Shown in pieces: positions 16,461 through 26,219 of a stretch of 46,673 nucleotides of DNA. The stretch spans positions 1-46,673 of the forward strand of contig CAJKBQ010000023.1 in NCBI GenBank assembly GCA_905198155.1, in the 5' to 3' direction. Made by a program: the position numbers and the translations under genes. This stretch comes from an uncultured Eubacteriales bacterium (GTDB lineage Bacteria; Bacillota; Clostridia; Oscillospirales; Acutalibacteraceae). Under the pieces are notes generated by a model. That model saw nothing but the letters and a program-made list of their open reading frames with translations, had not been told where the DNA came from and made no database searches. How positions within the stretch are numbered: the stretch's first letter is position 1; each line of letters starts with the position of its first letter.

Positions 16461-18635
16461 ATGAAACAGGAAAACAATACCTTTCTGCGATCGACGCTGA
16501 TGAACTTCATCCCGTTTATCGTGATGTCCCTGCTGGTGATCAGTTTTTTGGAGCATTCGTTTTCGATGCTGGAATCGGACGTTGCGGCGGTGTCGCAGGG
16601 GCAGATGCAGTCCGTCGTCGCCGGGCTGGAAGATAATATATCGGATACGGCCGCGGTGGCGTCGGATATTTACCTGGATCCGGCGCTGAGCGCGGCGCAG
16701 CTGGCCGCGTACGAGCAGCCGACCGTCGATGGCATTGCGCAGCTGGGCGCGTATCAGCGGCGGCTGAGCTTGTATTCGACCATTTTTGTGTCATATTGGC
16801 CGGATCGCGCAGTGTCGTCTGTGGGGACGGTGTCGTACGAGACGCTGACGCAGGTGACGTTGCAGCTGAGCGCGCACGGCGAACAGCAATTCCGCGACGC
16901 GATGCAGTCCGGCGAATTTCAGCACGTGGCGCTGCTGGAAACGGAGACGGATGAGCATTACCTGTTTGTGGTATATTACTACCCCGGCGGGACGCGCACG
17001 GCGGAGCGCTGGATTGGGTTTTTGATTAATGCCGACGAATTGCAGGACGAAGTGCAGTCGGCGCTCCGCGCGACGGACGGTGTTGCGGTGCTGTGCTACG
17101 GCGACCGGCCGATTGCCGAAACGGTGCCGCCCGCGGCATCCGGTGCGCCGGAGACGGTTGCCGACTGCCTGGCACGGCTGCGCGCCGGTGCCGATAAATT
17201 TGCGGGGTACTCGATCTTCAACGCCGACGCGCCGCGGCTGGATCTGACGCTGCGCGTCGCGCTCAACAACAGCACGTTGAAGTCCGACCTGATCGCCGAA
17301 GAGATCAAGATGATCGTGATCGGCGTGCTGGTATTCGTCGCGATGGCGGTGTTTTTGTGGCTGGCCAGCCGGTACAACTACCAGCCCATCCAGAAGATCA
17401 AGGAAATCGCGCAGTCCCATATGCCGGACGTGGAGCGCGCCAAGCACGACAGCGATTTCGACTTCATCCGCAAGGCATTGGAGCAGAATTTTGCCAAGCA
17501 GTCGCGGCAGGAAGAGCTGTTCCGTCGGTTCCAGCGCGAAACACGCAAGCAGATGGGGTGGCTTCTGCTCAGCGGCGCGGTGCCGGAGGAGCTGCGCAGC
17601 CCGGAGATGATCGAATATTTCGGCTTGCAGGCCGACGCGCCGTACTACGCCGCCATCGGCGTCCGGCTGATGGCGGGCGCAAAGTTCGGGCCGCACGAAT
17701 CTGACCGTATTTGCGAAATCCCCGGCGTGCTGACGTGCTATATGATTCAGGGCGGCGCGGTGAGCGTATTGGCAGCGCTCCAAACCCGCGACGCCGACTG
17801 CGCGGTGCGTCGCGCACTGGCGGAGCAGATTCAGGCGGAGCTGCGCGCGCAGGATATCCCGTACCACTACGCGGCGTGCGGAATGGTGTACGAACAGCTG
17901 ACTGACGTGCATCAGTCGCAGAAAGAAATGCAGACCGCGCTCGGCGCAGCGCTGGATTCGGACGAGCTGGTGCGGTTTTTTGAAAATCTGGCGCGGGTGT
18001 CCGGCAAACCGGATCACCGTGCGTCGGAACGGCTGCTGAAATTCCGCGCGGAGCTGCGCGGCGGCCATGCCGACCGTGCGCGCGCGGTGCTGGACGAACT
18101 GCTGCCGTGCGTCGGCGCAGGGGAAGAGCGGTTTGTTCGCTATGTAATTGTGCAGACGCTGCTGGAAGCGCATCAGGATGCCGCCGCCGATGCGCAGCCG
18201 GAAGCACTGCTGGCGCTGGTGGAGCTGGACAACGACGCGTTCCATCGGGAGATTGACCGGTTGCTGGCGCAAATGTTCCGCTCGGCGGAGGACTCCGACC
18301 GGACGCTGGACGGGGACGCCGTGGTGGCGTATGTGCGCGCGAATTTTGCCAACCCGGAGCTGAGTCAGGATGCGGTTGCGGCGCACTTTCGGTGCAGCAC
18401 CAAGTCCGTGACCCGCGTCATCAAGAAAAAACAGGGCTGCTCGTACCAGGATTTCCTGACGGCGCTGCGGATGAAACGCGCGTGCGAGTTGCTGCTGACC
18501 GGGCTGGACACGCAGAAAATCGTGGAACGCGTGGGGTACTACGATCTGTCCAGCTTCAACCGGCGGTTCAAGTCCATTTTCGGCGTTCCGCCGCGCGAGT
18601 GGCGCGCGCAGCACCAAAGCGACCGCGAATCGTGA
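16461..18635 (+). CDS. membrane-bound AraC-family sensor-regulator
   Basis: 724 residues from the ATG at 16461. TM1 at about 9-31 (PFIVMSLLVISFLEH region) and TM2 at about 283-303 (MIVIGVLVFVAMAVFLWLA) enclose an extracellular sensor of roughly 250 residues. After a cytoplasmic linker the C-terminal 100 residues are an AraC double HTH: LSQDAVAAHFRCSTKSVTRV, then QKIVERVGYYDLSSFNRRFK. This architecture, a one-protein version of YesMN-like control, commonly regulates an adjacent LplABC importer, and the gene directly follows one. It should sense the transported sugar or its binding protein and activate the upstream operon. Confidence 0.9.
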   Translation: MKQENNTFLRSTLMNFIPFIVMSLLVISFLEHSFSMLESDVAAVSQGQMQSVVAGLEDNISDTAAVASDIYLDPALSAAQLAAYEQPTVDGIAQLGAYQRRLSLYSTIFVSYWPDRAVSSVGTVSYETLTQVTLQLSAHGEQQFRDAMQSGEFQHVALLETETDEHYLFVVYYYPGGTRTAERWIGFLINADELQDEVQSALRATDGVAVLCYGDRPIAETVPPAASGAPETVADCLARLRAGADKFAGYSIFNADAPRLDLTLRVALNNSTLKSDLIAEEIKMIVIGVLVFVAMAVFLWLASRYNYQPIQKIKEIAQSHMPDVERAKHDSDFDFIRKALEQNFAKQSRQEELFRRFQRETRKQMGWLLLSGAVPEELRSPEMIEYFGLQADAPYYAAIGVRLMAGAKFGPHESDRICEIPGVLTCYMIQGGAVSVLAALQTRDADCAVRRALAEQIQAELRAQDIPYHYAACGMVYEQLTDVHQSQKEMQTALGAALDSDELVRFFENLARVSGKPDHRASERLLKFRAELRGGHADRARAVLDELLPCVGAGEERFVRYVIVQTLLEAHQDAAADAQPEALLALVELDNDAFHREIDRLLAQMFRSAEDSDRTLDGDAVVAYVRANFANPELSQDAVAAHFRCSTKSVTRVIKKKQGCSYQDFLTALRMKRACELLLTGLDTQKIVERVGYYDLSSFNRRFKSIFGVPPREWRAQHQSDRES

Positions 18636-18656
18636 GTTTTCCGCGCAAAATTGCAA

Positions 18657-18701
18657 AAAGATCGCCGAAACCTGCGGAAAAACCAGGTTCCGGCGATCTT
18701 T
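18657..18701. terminator. bidirectional intrinsic terminator
   Basis: An 11-bp perfect stem (18657-18667 with 18691-18701), extended by AACCTG/CAGGTT inside, is flanked by A-rich and T-rich runs between convergent genes. Confidence 0.85.
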
Positions 18702-18718
18702 GATTTTTCATGGGAAAT

Positions 18719-19384
18719 TTACGATACCAAGGCCAAATCTTCGTCCAGCATATAGGTGAACACGGAATTGTTTGAATCCGGCAGCGCACCGGCGAATGTA
18801 ACGACCCACTCGTTCTTTTCGTTGCGGTCGGAAAAGAAAATCCACGTGGAGCGGTCGGCAAACCGGTGATACGACGTCGGCGTGTTGTTTTCGTCTCCGC
18901 CTTCAACGTAGTAGCCGTTGGGATCCCACAGCGGCACAGAATCCTTCGGGGTGAAGCAGATTTTGATCAGCCGTCCGGCGTTGGCCGGCAGCAGCTGTTT
19001 CACGCGGAATCCGTCCGCAATCACCAGCTGATCGGCGACCTGATCCTGCGGCACATCTTTTTTCACTTCTTTGTACAGTACAAACAGGTACGATCCGTCG
19101 CTGATTCAGGAAACGGAATAGTAGCGACCTTCGTTGAAGCGCAGTACGCTCACGGCTCCGGCCGCCAGCAGGTCGTTGTATGTGGGGCGGATGGTGTCCC
19201 GGTCGATTTCCTGATCCCAGATATCGCCCGGAATTTCCCACTCATCCCGAATGCAGCTGGGCGAAATAAACGGGAGATTCCGCAGATGATTGTCGTATAT
19301 TGGTTCTGGCTCTTTGTGACAGCCGCACAGCATCGTGATCAGCAGCACTGCGGCCAGCAGCCCGGCCCATTTCCGTTTTGACAT
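18719..19384 (-). pseudogene. lipoprotein gene interrupted by an in-frame TGA
   Basis: From the ATG at 19384 (GAAAGG upstream) the frame encodes a lipoprotein signal with lipobox LCGC and about 93 residues to a TGA at 19106-19108. It then continues in the same frame, without any shift, for a further 128 codons to a natural stop at 18719. Both halves have uniform composition and read as one protein of about 221 residues (for example RYYSVS before and ISDGSYLFVLYK after the stop). This is most simply a point nonsense mutation (TGG or CGA to TGA) or a sequencing error. Function unknown; a small surface lipoprotein. Confidence 0.75.
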
Positions 19385-19540
19385 TGCAACGCATCCTTTC
19401 GGCGCGGCGAAAAATACATTCGTTCCGCGCTTTTCAGTTCCTATCAAAACAATATTTTACCATGTTTTTCGCGGCGCGTCAACCGGTTGCGACAAACAAA
19501 TCCTGTGACTTTTTTGTGAATGCATCGGCGCGCCGGGAAA

Positions 19541-21343
19541 TCAGTCGGCATCCAGCGCTTCCATCTCGCCGATCAGCTCGTCGAACAGGCGGAGCGCGGC
19601 GTGAATCGGTTCCGGTCGGCTCATATCGACGCCGGCGATTTTCAGCAGCGAGATCGGGTCGGCGCTGCTGCCGCCGGACAGGAACCGCTTGTAATCGGCG
19701 ACGGCCGGTGCGCCCTCGGCCCGAATGCGCGACGCGATGGCGACTGCGGCGGCAAATCCGGTGGCGTACTGGAACACATAGTAATTGTAGAAAAAGTGCG
19801 GGATCCGTGCCCATTCCAGTGCGATCTCGTCGTCGGACACCATGTCCGGCCCAAAGTACAGCTTGTTGAGCGCCAGGTATTTTTCGCACAGCGCGTCGGC
19901 GGTCAGCGTTTCGCCGCGCTCGGACATTTGCCCCATTTCCAGCTCGAATTCCGCGAACATGGTTTGGCGGTACAGCGTACCTTTGAACTGATCCAGGAAA
20001 TGGTTAATCAGGTATGCGCGCTGGCGCGGGTCGTCGGTGTGGTCGAGCAGGTGATACATCAGCAGGACTTCGTTGCAGGTGGACGCCACTTCCGCGACGA
20101 AAATCACATAGTCGCTGGTGCAGACCGGCTGGTGGCGGCAGCTGAGCGTACTGTGCAGCGCGTGCCCCATTTCGTGCGCCAGCGTGAAGAGACTGTCGAG
20201 GTTGTCTTTGTGATTCAGCAGCACATAGGGGTGCGGGCGGCTGCTGTCGGTGGAATAGGCACCGCTGCGTTTGCCGGTGTTTTCGTATACGTCGATCCAG
20301 CGGTGGTCAAATCCTTCGCGCAGCATGGCAACGTAATCGTCGCCCAGCACTTGCAGCGCATCCAGTACGATTTCCTTCGACTTTTCAAACGGATAGTGCC
20401 CGGCCGCATCCGGTACAATCGGGGTATATACGTCCGACATATGCAGTTCGTCCACGCCCAGCCGCGCTTTGCGCAGCGCGACGTAGCGGTACATCGGCGC
20501 CAGATCCTGATGGACGGCGTCGATCAGGTTGTGGTACACCGCCACCGGCACTTCGGTGCGGTCGAGCGCGGCTTCCAGCGTGCTGCCGTAGCGGCGTGCG
20601 TTCGCGAAAAAACGCAGCTGCTTAAACTGTGCGTCCAGCGTCGCGGCGATGGTGGATTTGTATTCGCCCAAGCGGTGGTAGTACGTCCCAAACACTTTGC
20701 GGCGGAACACCGGGTCAGGGTTTTCCAGCAGCGGGACAAACGAGCCGTCGGTCAGCGGATGCACCTGCCCGGCACTGTCGGTGACGTCCGGGAAGCGCAG
20801 TTCTGCATTGCGGAAAATTCCGGCAATATTGTCCGGCGCGTCGGCCATTTCACCCGCAGCAGCCAGCAGACGTTCACACTCGGGCGCCAGGATGTGTGCC
20901 GCACGCCGCCGCAGCTGCGCCAACGGCCGCCGGTACGGCGCGAGCGCCGGAGCTTCGTCGTAGAACCGGTCGAGCGTTTCGTCCGGGATGGCCATAATTT
21001 CCGGCGTGGCGAACGATGCGCTGCTCGAAATGGCGACGGCGATGTTCATCGCTTTACCGCGCAGATCCTGGTAGCGGCTGTCGCCGGTGTCCTGGTCGGA
21101 TTTGCAGCTGGCGTAGCAGAACAGCCGCGTCAGCCGGACGGAGACTTCGTCTTCCAGCTGCAAATATGCCAGCAGCTGCGCTGCGCTGCGGCCGAGCGTC
21201 CCGGCAAATGCGGACAGGCGGTCGGGGAGCGCCTGCATGGCGTCGTATTCGGCGCGCCAGGCGTCGTCGGATTCAAACAGATCCGCAAGGTTCCAGGTGT
21301 ATTCCTGCGGGACGTCTTTGCGGGCAGGGATTGCGGTAGACAT
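19541..21343 (-). CDS. pepF: oligoendopeptidase F (M3B zinc metallopeptidase)
   Basis: 600 residues from the ATG at 21343, preceded by CGGAGG; an upstream in-frame ATG would overlap the MATE gene. The active-site motif HEMGHALHS near residue 385 supplies the two zinc histidines and catalytic Glu, with the third ligand Glu in the downstream FVAEVASTCNE segment. The N-terminal ~200 residues form the helical cap typical of PepF. It is a cytoplasmic enzyme that cleaves imported oligopeptides. It follows the MATE gene by 17 bp on the same strand, probably co-transcribed. Confidence 0.95.
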   Translation of the reverse strand: MSTAIPARKDVPQEYTWNLADLFESDDAWRAEYDAMQALPDRLSAFAGTLGRSAAQLLAYLQLEDEVSVRLTRLFCYASCKSDQDTGDSRYQDLRGKAMNIAVAISSSASFATPEIMAIPDETLDRFYDEAPALAPYRRPLAQLRRRAAHILAPECERLLAAAGEMADAPDNIAGIFRNAELRFPDVTDSAGQVHPLTDGSFVPLLENPDPVFRRKVFGTYYHRLGEYKSTIAATLDAQFKQLRFFANARRYGSTLEAALDRTEVPVAVYHNLIDAVHQDLAPMYRYVALRKARLGVDELHMSDVYTPIVPDAAGHYPFEKSKEIVLDALQVLGDDYVAMLREGFDHRWIDVYENTGKRSGAYSTDSSRPHPYVLLNHKDNLDSLFTLAHEMGHALHSTLSCRHQPVCTSDYVIFVAEVASTCNEVLLMYHLLDHTDDPRQRAYLINHFLDQFKGTLYRQTMFAEFELEMGQMSERGETLTADALCEKYLALNKLYFGPDMVSDDEIALEWARIPHFFYNYYVFQYATGFAAAVAIASRIRAEGAPAVADYKRFLSGGSSADPISLLKIAGVDMSRPEPIHAALRLFDELIGEMEALDAD

Positions 21344-21360
21344 GATAGAATTCCTCCGTT

Positions 21361-22737
21361 TCATTCTGCGTGTGCGGCGGACGGTTCCGGACAATCGGCG
21401 GTCTGCCGCTTATATGCATACACAAAGTAAATAATTTCCGCGACAGCGGTGATGCTCCACGAAAATATGTACAGCAAATACAGCGATTGGATGGTACCAA
21501 AGTAGGCAAAAACGGTGTAGATCCACGCGACGCGGAATACGCACGAGCCCAGAATCACCATCACGGTCGGCACCAGGCTTTTGCCCAGCCCGCGCGAGGC
21601 GGCGATGGTGCAGTCCATGAACGCGGACACGCCGTACGAAAAGCTCATGACCGACAGACGCAGCATTCCGGCGTCGCGTACGGCTGGTTCATTGGTAAAC
21701 AGTGACAAAAATGCGGGGCCAAGCGGCCGCAGCAGCAGTCCCAGCGCCATCCCGACGCCGAACGAGTAGGCCAGACTGATGAAGTAGCTGCGCAGCACGC
21801 GGTCTTTTTTGCGCGCGCCGAGGTTTTGCCCCATAAAGCTGGAACACGCCACATAAAACGCGGCCATCACATCGTAGATCAGACCGTCGGCGTTGGCGGC
21901 GGCGGAATTGCCTTCGACGATGGTGGTGTTGAACCGGTTGACACCCGCCTGAATAAACAGATTCGCGATGGCGAAAATGGAGTTTTGGAATCCGGCGGAC
22001 AGGCCCAGCCCCAAAATCGGCCGGACTTCGGCGCGGGTGACGCGCAGCTCACGGAAGTAGAGCCGGAAGTCCGCATTACTGGACGCCAACGCGTGCAGAA
22101 TCAGCACCGCGGATACATACTGCGACAGGATGCTCGCCAATGCAACACCCGCCACGTCCCAGTGGCACACGATGACAAAAAATAGATTCAGCAGCACGTT
22201 CAGTATCCCGGCGATCAGCAAAAACCGCAGCGGACGGCGAGTGTCTCCGGCTGCGCTGAACACGGCGTTGCCGAAGTTGTAAATGGCGAGCGCGGGCATC
22301 CCCAGCAGGTAGATGTGCAGGTACAGCACCGCGCCGTCCAGCAGGTTTTCTTTGGTGCCCATCAGGATCAGCAGCGGCCGCACGAAGCACAGCCCCAGCA
22401 CCATCAGCGCTACGCCGACCGCCACGCTCAAAATCAGTGCGGTATGGACGCAGCGATGCACCCCGGCGGCGTCGCCTGCGCCCAGATAGCGCGCGGTGCG
22501 GACGTTGACGCTGCTGCCCATCCCGATTAGGAACCCGGTGAACAGTGTAACGAGCGTGGCGGTAGAGCCGACGGAACCGAGTGCCGCCGAACCGGAAAAT
22601 CGCCCAACGACGGCGATGTCGGACATATTGAACAGCACTTGCAGCAGGTTGGACAGGATCAACGGGACGCTGAACAGCAGGATTTGGCGGCTCAGAGGGC
22701 CGGTGGTCATGTCCCGGATTTGCGCTTGCGCACGCAT
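21361..22737 (-). CDS. MATE-family efflux transporter
   Basis: 458 residues, start behind AAAGGAG. Twelve hydrophobic segments, with the family patterns PLILSNLLQVLFNMSDIAVV in the first helices and the mirrored SAGFQNSIFAIANLFIQAGV in the second half, identify a polyspecific Na+- or H+-coupled exporter of the MATE superfamily (DinF/NorM-like). Substrate unknown. The gene heads a two-gene unit with pepF. Confidence 0.93.
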   Translation of the reverse strand: MRAQAQIRDMTTGPLSRQILLFSVPLILSNLLQVLFNMSDIAVVGRFSGSAALGSVGSTATLVTLFTGFLIGMGSSVNVRTARYLGAGDAAGVHRCVHTALILSVAVGVALMVLGLCFVRPLLILMGTKENLLDGAVLYLHIYLLGMPALAIYNFGNAVFSAAGDTRRPLRFLLIAGILNVLLNLFFVIVCHWDVAGVALASILSQYVSAVLILHALASSNADFRLYFRELRVTRAEVRPILGLGLSAGFQNSIFAIANLFIQAGVNRFNTTIVEGNSAAANADGLIYDVMAAFYVACSSFMGQNLGARKKDRVLRSYFISLAYSFGVGMALGLLLRPLGPAFLSLFTNEPAVRDAGMLRLSVMSFSYGVSAFMDCTIAASRGLGKSLVPTVMVILGSCVFRVAWIYTVFAYFGTIQSLYLLYIFSWSITAVAEIIYFVYAYKRQTADCPEPSAAHAE

Positions 22738-22837
22738 GGTTCAGATGCTCCTTTAACGAAAAAATGAGGACGTCGATATTATACCACTGAATACGGCAAA
22801 GCACAAGCGGGAAGCGGTAAATTTTTTTCGCTGCGGG

Positions 22838-22866
22838 TTGAATCCCGCGCCGAAATCCGGTATAAT
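22838..22866 (+). promoter_or_regulatory. promoter of the cytidine deaminase gene
   Basis: TTGAAT (22838-22843), 17-bp spacer, TATAAT (22861-22866), 34 bp upstream of the start codon. Confidence 0.7.
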
Positions 22867-22899
22867 AATAATGAAAACAAAACGCAGGAGGAGATTGCG

Positions 22900-23301
22900 A
22901 TGAATGCAGAGCAGCTTTGCGCAGCCGCCGTTGACGCGATGCAGCGGGCGTATGCGCCGTATTCCAAATTTCAGGTCGGCGCGGCGCTCGAAACCGTCGA
23001 TGGCACGGTATACACCGGCTGCAACATTGAAAACGGCGCGTATTCGCCGTCGGTGTGTGCCGAACGTGTGGCGCTGTTTCGTGCAGTTCATGACGGTCAT
23101 CGGTCGTTCCGGCGGCTGGCGGTTGCCGGTGGAACGGACGGCGTAGTGCACGGCGCGTGTCCGCCGTGCGGCGTGTGCCGGCAAACACTGTCCGAATTCT
23201 GCGGGCCGGAGCTGACGGTATATATTGTGACCGGTCCGGGCGCGCACCGCACCACGACGCTGGGCGCGCTGCTGCCGGAAGCATTTGCGCTGACGCACTG
23301 A
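22900..23301 (+). CDS. cdd: cytidine deaminase
   Basis: 133 residues, start behind AGGAGG. The zinc site is complete: Cys53 and proton-shuttling Glu55 in SVCAERVALF, and Cys90 and Cys93 in PCGVCRQTLSEF. GCNIENGAYSPS at 40-51 is the substrate-binding stretch. Length fits the small tetrameric deaminases that convert cytidine and deoxycytidine to uridine forms in pyrimidine salvage. It stands alone with its own promoter and terminator. Confidence 0.95.
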   Translation: MNAEQLCAAAVDAMQRAYAPYSKFQVGAALETVDGTVYTGCNIENGAYSPSVCAERVALFRAVHDGHRSFRRLAVAGGTDGVVHGACPPCGVCRQTLSEFCGPELTVYIVTGPGAHRTTTLGALLPEAFALTH

Positions 23302-23322
23302 ATTTGCAATGTACGGCTCAAA

Positions 23323-23365
23323 AAAGCGGCGATTCCCCGATTTTTGTTCAGGGAACCGCCGCTTT
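23323..23365. terminator. bidirectional intrinsic terminator
   Basis: Stem AAAGCGGCG/CGCCGCTTT (23323-23331 with 23357-23365) with an inner TTCCC/GGGAA pairing, between the convergent cdd and PfkB kinase genes. Confidence 0.8.
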
Positions 23366-23385
23366 GCAATGCAAATCTTTCGGAA

Positions 23386-24483
23386 TTACCGATCGACGCG
23401 CGCACCAGCGCCGCCGACGATCTTTTCGACCTCTTTCAGGCTGGCAGTGGACGTATCGCCCGGCGTCGTCATGGCGAGTGCGCCGTGCGCGATGCCGTAG
23501 TTGACGGCCTTGGCCGCGTCGTCATACGTCATCAGCCCGTAAATCAGGCCGGACGCGAACGAGTCGCCGCCGCCCACACGGTCATAGATTTCCAGACCCG
23601 GAAGCGACATCCCCATCGTGACTTTGCCGTCGGCATAGACCATCGCCGACCAGTCGTTGACCGTCGCGGTCTTGACGGTACGCAGCGTGGTGGCAATCAC
23701 TTTGAAGTTCGGGTACGTTTTGCACACTTCACCGAGCATTTTCACATAGCCGTCCAGGTTCAGCGATTTTAGGTTCGCGTCGTTGCCTTCCACCTCAAAG
23801 CCGAGGCACGCCGTGAAGTCCTCTTCGTTGCCGATCATCACGTCGATGTACGGCGCGATTTCTTTGTTGACTTCCTGTGCGCGCGCTTGGCCGCCGATGC
23901 CTTTCCACAGGGACGGACGGTAGTTCAGGTCGTACGACACGATGGTGCCGTATTTTTTCGCCGCTTTCACAGCCTCGATCACCACTTCGGCCGTGGTTTC
24001 GGACAGCGCAGCGAAAATGCCGCCGGTGTGCAGCCAGCGCACGCCCAGCGTACCGAAAATGTAGTCCCAGTCCACGTCGCCCGGTTTCAGCTGGGACACA
24101 GCCGTGTTGCCACGATCCGATACGCCGACTGCGCCGCGGATGCCGAACCCGCGCTCGGTGAAGTTCAGGCCGTTGCGCACCGCGCGGCCGATGCCGTCGT
24201 ACGGCACCCATTTGATCAGCGAGGTATCCACGCCGCCCTGGAGGATAAAGTCCTCGATCAGCCGGCCGACTTCGTTGTCGGCAAACGCCGTCACGACGCT
24301 CGTTTTCATCCCGAAGCAGCGGCGCAGGCCGCGCGCGACGTTGTATTCGCCGCCGCCTTCCCACGCACGGAACGAACGGGTCGTTTTGATGCGCGTATCG
24401 CCCGGATCCAGCCGCAGCATGATTTCGCCCAGCGCGATCATATCAAACGCGCAGTCCTCTTTTTTGCGAAGATTCAACAACAT
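23386..24483 (-). CDS. PfkB-family sugar kinase, 2-keto-3-deoxygluconate kinase-like
   Basis: 365 residues if started at the ATG at 24483, 12 bases after GAAAGG; an ATG at 24495 abuts that site and is unlikely. The N-terminal ALGEIMLRLDPG and EGGGEYNVARGL are the sugar-binding part of KdgK-like ribokinases, and DRVGGGDSFASGLIYG near the C-terminus holds the catalytic Asp and anion hole. The likely substrate is 2-keto-3-deoxygluconate or a related keto-sugar. It lies 36 bp downstream of a CocE/NonD hydrolase on the same strand; no KDPG aldolase is adjacent. Confidence 0.85.
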   Translation of the reverse strand: MLLNLRKKEDCAFDMIALGEIMLRLDPGDTRIKTTRSFRAWEGGGEYNVARGLRRCFGMKTSVVTAFADNEVGRLIEDFILQGGVDTSLIKWVPYDGIGRAVRNGLNFTERGFGIRGAVGVSDRGNTAVSQLKPGDVDWDYIFGTLGVRWLHTGGIFAALSETTAEVVIEAVKAAKKYGTIVSYDLNYRPSLWKGIGGQARAQEVNKEIAPYIDVMIGNEEDFTACLGFEVEGNDANLKSLNLDGYVKMLGEVCKTYPNFKVIATTLRTVKTATVNDWSAMVYADGKVTMGMSLPGLEIYDRVGGGDSFASGLIYGLMTYDDAAKAVNYGIAHGALAMTTPGDTSTASLKEVEKIVGGAGARVDR

Positions 24484-24531
24484 AATTTGGAACATCCTTT
24501 CTATATTTGACCGGCAGCCGCGCCGGTTCGG

Positions 24532-26118
24532 TTAACGAAAAGTGCGATGCGATTCGATCGGCAGCGTCAGCGACGACTGCGCCAAATCGACGGTATTGTG
24601 CGCGATGCGCGCGGTGGCCTGGGCGCTGAACAGCCCTTTACAGTTGGTGTGGCGGACGTAGTGCGCGGCGTCGGCCGACGCAATGTCGATCCGCAGACGC
24701 TGGCCTTTGGCGATCCGGAACGCGTGCGGGTCAAACCGGAACCGCAGCGGCACCATCGTGCCGGGCGTGTAATCACCCAGCTGGTAACAAAGCGACGTGA
24801 TATCGTCGCGCAGGCCAAAATCGCCCTGTGGGGTTTCGAGGCTGAGGCGGATGTAGAATCCGGTATCCGCACAGTCGGACGACACGCGCAGTTCGGCAGA
24901 TGCGTCGCCTTTGACGAATACTTCTGCCACGAACGGCGGAGTGTATACCGTCACGATGTCCGGTCGGCTGCCGGGCGGGTTCTGAAACATCGCGCCGCCG
25001 AAATTGCACGACAGGCCACCGGGGAATTCGGGCGGGGCGTAGGGATTGTATGTATATGTGACCGATTCGCTGCCCAGCGGGACGGTTACGGACTGCGGTT
25101 CCGGCGCGAATGCATCGGACGCCCAGCGGTTTTCAAACAGCCGGTAATACGTTACCAGCCCCTGCGGGAACGGCATGGACCGTTTGCCGCGGATGCCGTC
25201 GAACCAATCGATTTCGTACTGCGCGCCGAACTGCGCTTTGCGCTGACCGGACGGGAACACGACGGAATGCGCACCGTCCACCCGATCCGGATGATCGTAC
25301 GGGGACACCACCAGTGCGCATCGTGCCCGCGTTTCGGCCGTCATCGCGCGCCACATATCGAAAATGCCGCCGGTGTAAATATCGTAAAATCCGGTGGTCA
25401 GCAGGATGGGGAACGACGCATCCCGGACGGCGTTCCGCGCGTCGCTGCCGCCGGCGCGGGTCTGCCAGAACGGATCATCCCGCCGGGGCGCGGCCAGCAT
25501 CCGGTCAAAATCATCGGCCGGTTCGCCGAATACCGTCTGCGTAAAGTCCCGCAGCGGCAGGGTTTGGAACGCGCCGGGCACATAATTTTTGTGCCGGATG
25601 GTTTTGGGTTTGTACATCCCGACGTACCAATCGCCGTGCAGCCCGATTTTGAAGCAGCCGTTGCGGTAGCAGATGTTGTACCGCTCACAGTCCTGCACAC
25701 CGAACACCGCGCCCCGGATATCTGCCGGGAACGGCGCAACGGCGTAATGCACCGAGGTCTGGTAGCTTTCGCCTTTGAGGAAAATCTCTCCATTGTAAAA
25801 CGGCCGGCGGCGAATCCAGTCCAGCAGTGCAAGGCCGTCCTCGCGTTCGTGAATATACGGCACGCAGTCGCCGGTGCTTTTGCCGCGCCCGCGGCAGTGC
25901 TGGATCACCATCGCATATCCGCGGCGCAGCCAATCGACATTTTCGGCAAGGTATGCGGCGGCAATCTGATCTTCCGGCATGGCTTCGTACGAATCCACAT
26001 ATGGCGTGCGCACGACGACGGTGGGGAACTGTCCGCCCGCATCCGGACGCAGCATCACGGTAAACAGCCGGACGGATTCGCTGGGGATATACACAGTATC
26101 CATTGCATAGGGAATCAT
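24532..26118 (-). CDS. CocE/NonD-family acyl hydrolase (X-Pro dipeptidyl-peptidase-like)
   Basis: 528 residues, start behind AAAAGGAG. The alpha/beta-hydrolase domain carries the oxyanion region RTPYVDSY, the WLRRGYAMVIQHCRGRGKST strand pattern and nucleophile motif KGESYQTS; the acid and base fit TGFYDIYTGG and YDHPDRVDGAHS. From about residue 340 a jelly-roll domain matches the C-terminal half of S15 peptidases and CocE esterases. There is no signal peptide. Substrate cannot be read from sequence: an ester or peptide. Probably co-transcribed with the downstream kinase. Confidence 0.85.
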   Translation of the reverse strand: MIPYAMDTVYIPSESVRLFTVMLRPDAGGQFPTVVVRTPYVDSYEAMPEDQIAAAYLAENVDWLRRGYAMVIQHCRGRGKSTGDCVPYIHEREDGLALLDWIRRRPFYNGEIFLKGESYQTSVHYAVAPFPADIRGAVFGVQDCERYNICYRNGCFKIGLHGDWYVGMYKPKTIRHKNYVPGAFQTLPLRDFTQTVFGEPADDFDRMLAAPRRDDPFWQTRAGGSDARNAVRDASFPILLTTGFYDIYTGGIFDMWRAMTAETRARCALVVSPYDHPDRVDGAHSVVFPSGQRKAQFGAQYEIDWFDGIRGKRSMPFPQGLVTYYRLFENRWASDAFAPEPQSVTVPLGSESVTYTYNPYAPPEFPGGLSCNFGGAMFQNPPGSRPDIVTVYTPPFVAEVFVKGDASAELRVSSDCADTGFYIRLSLETPQGDFGLRDDITSLCYQLGDYTPGTMVPLRFRFDPHAFRIAKGQRLRIDIASADAAHYVRHTNCKGLFSAQATARIAHNTVDLAQSSLTLPIESHRTFR

Positions 26119-26219
26119 AGTCGGCTCCTTTTACGGGTCAAAAGCAGAGATGTAAGCGTTCACAGTACAGTATACCATATTTGCAGCGATGGTTCAAGTG
26201 TTTTGTTTGCGGTTTTTGC

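Noticed and set aside
14646..18656. Long minus-strand frames opposite the sugar-binding protein and the AraC sensor
   Set aside because: His/Arg-rich low-complexity translations, no ribosome sites, entirely overlapping genes with clear family motifs.
19106..19108. TGA as selenocysteine codon
   Set aside because: No SECIS-like hairpin was seen directly downstream and the context is a plain surface lipoprotein rather than a redox enzyme; a nonsense mutation is simpler.
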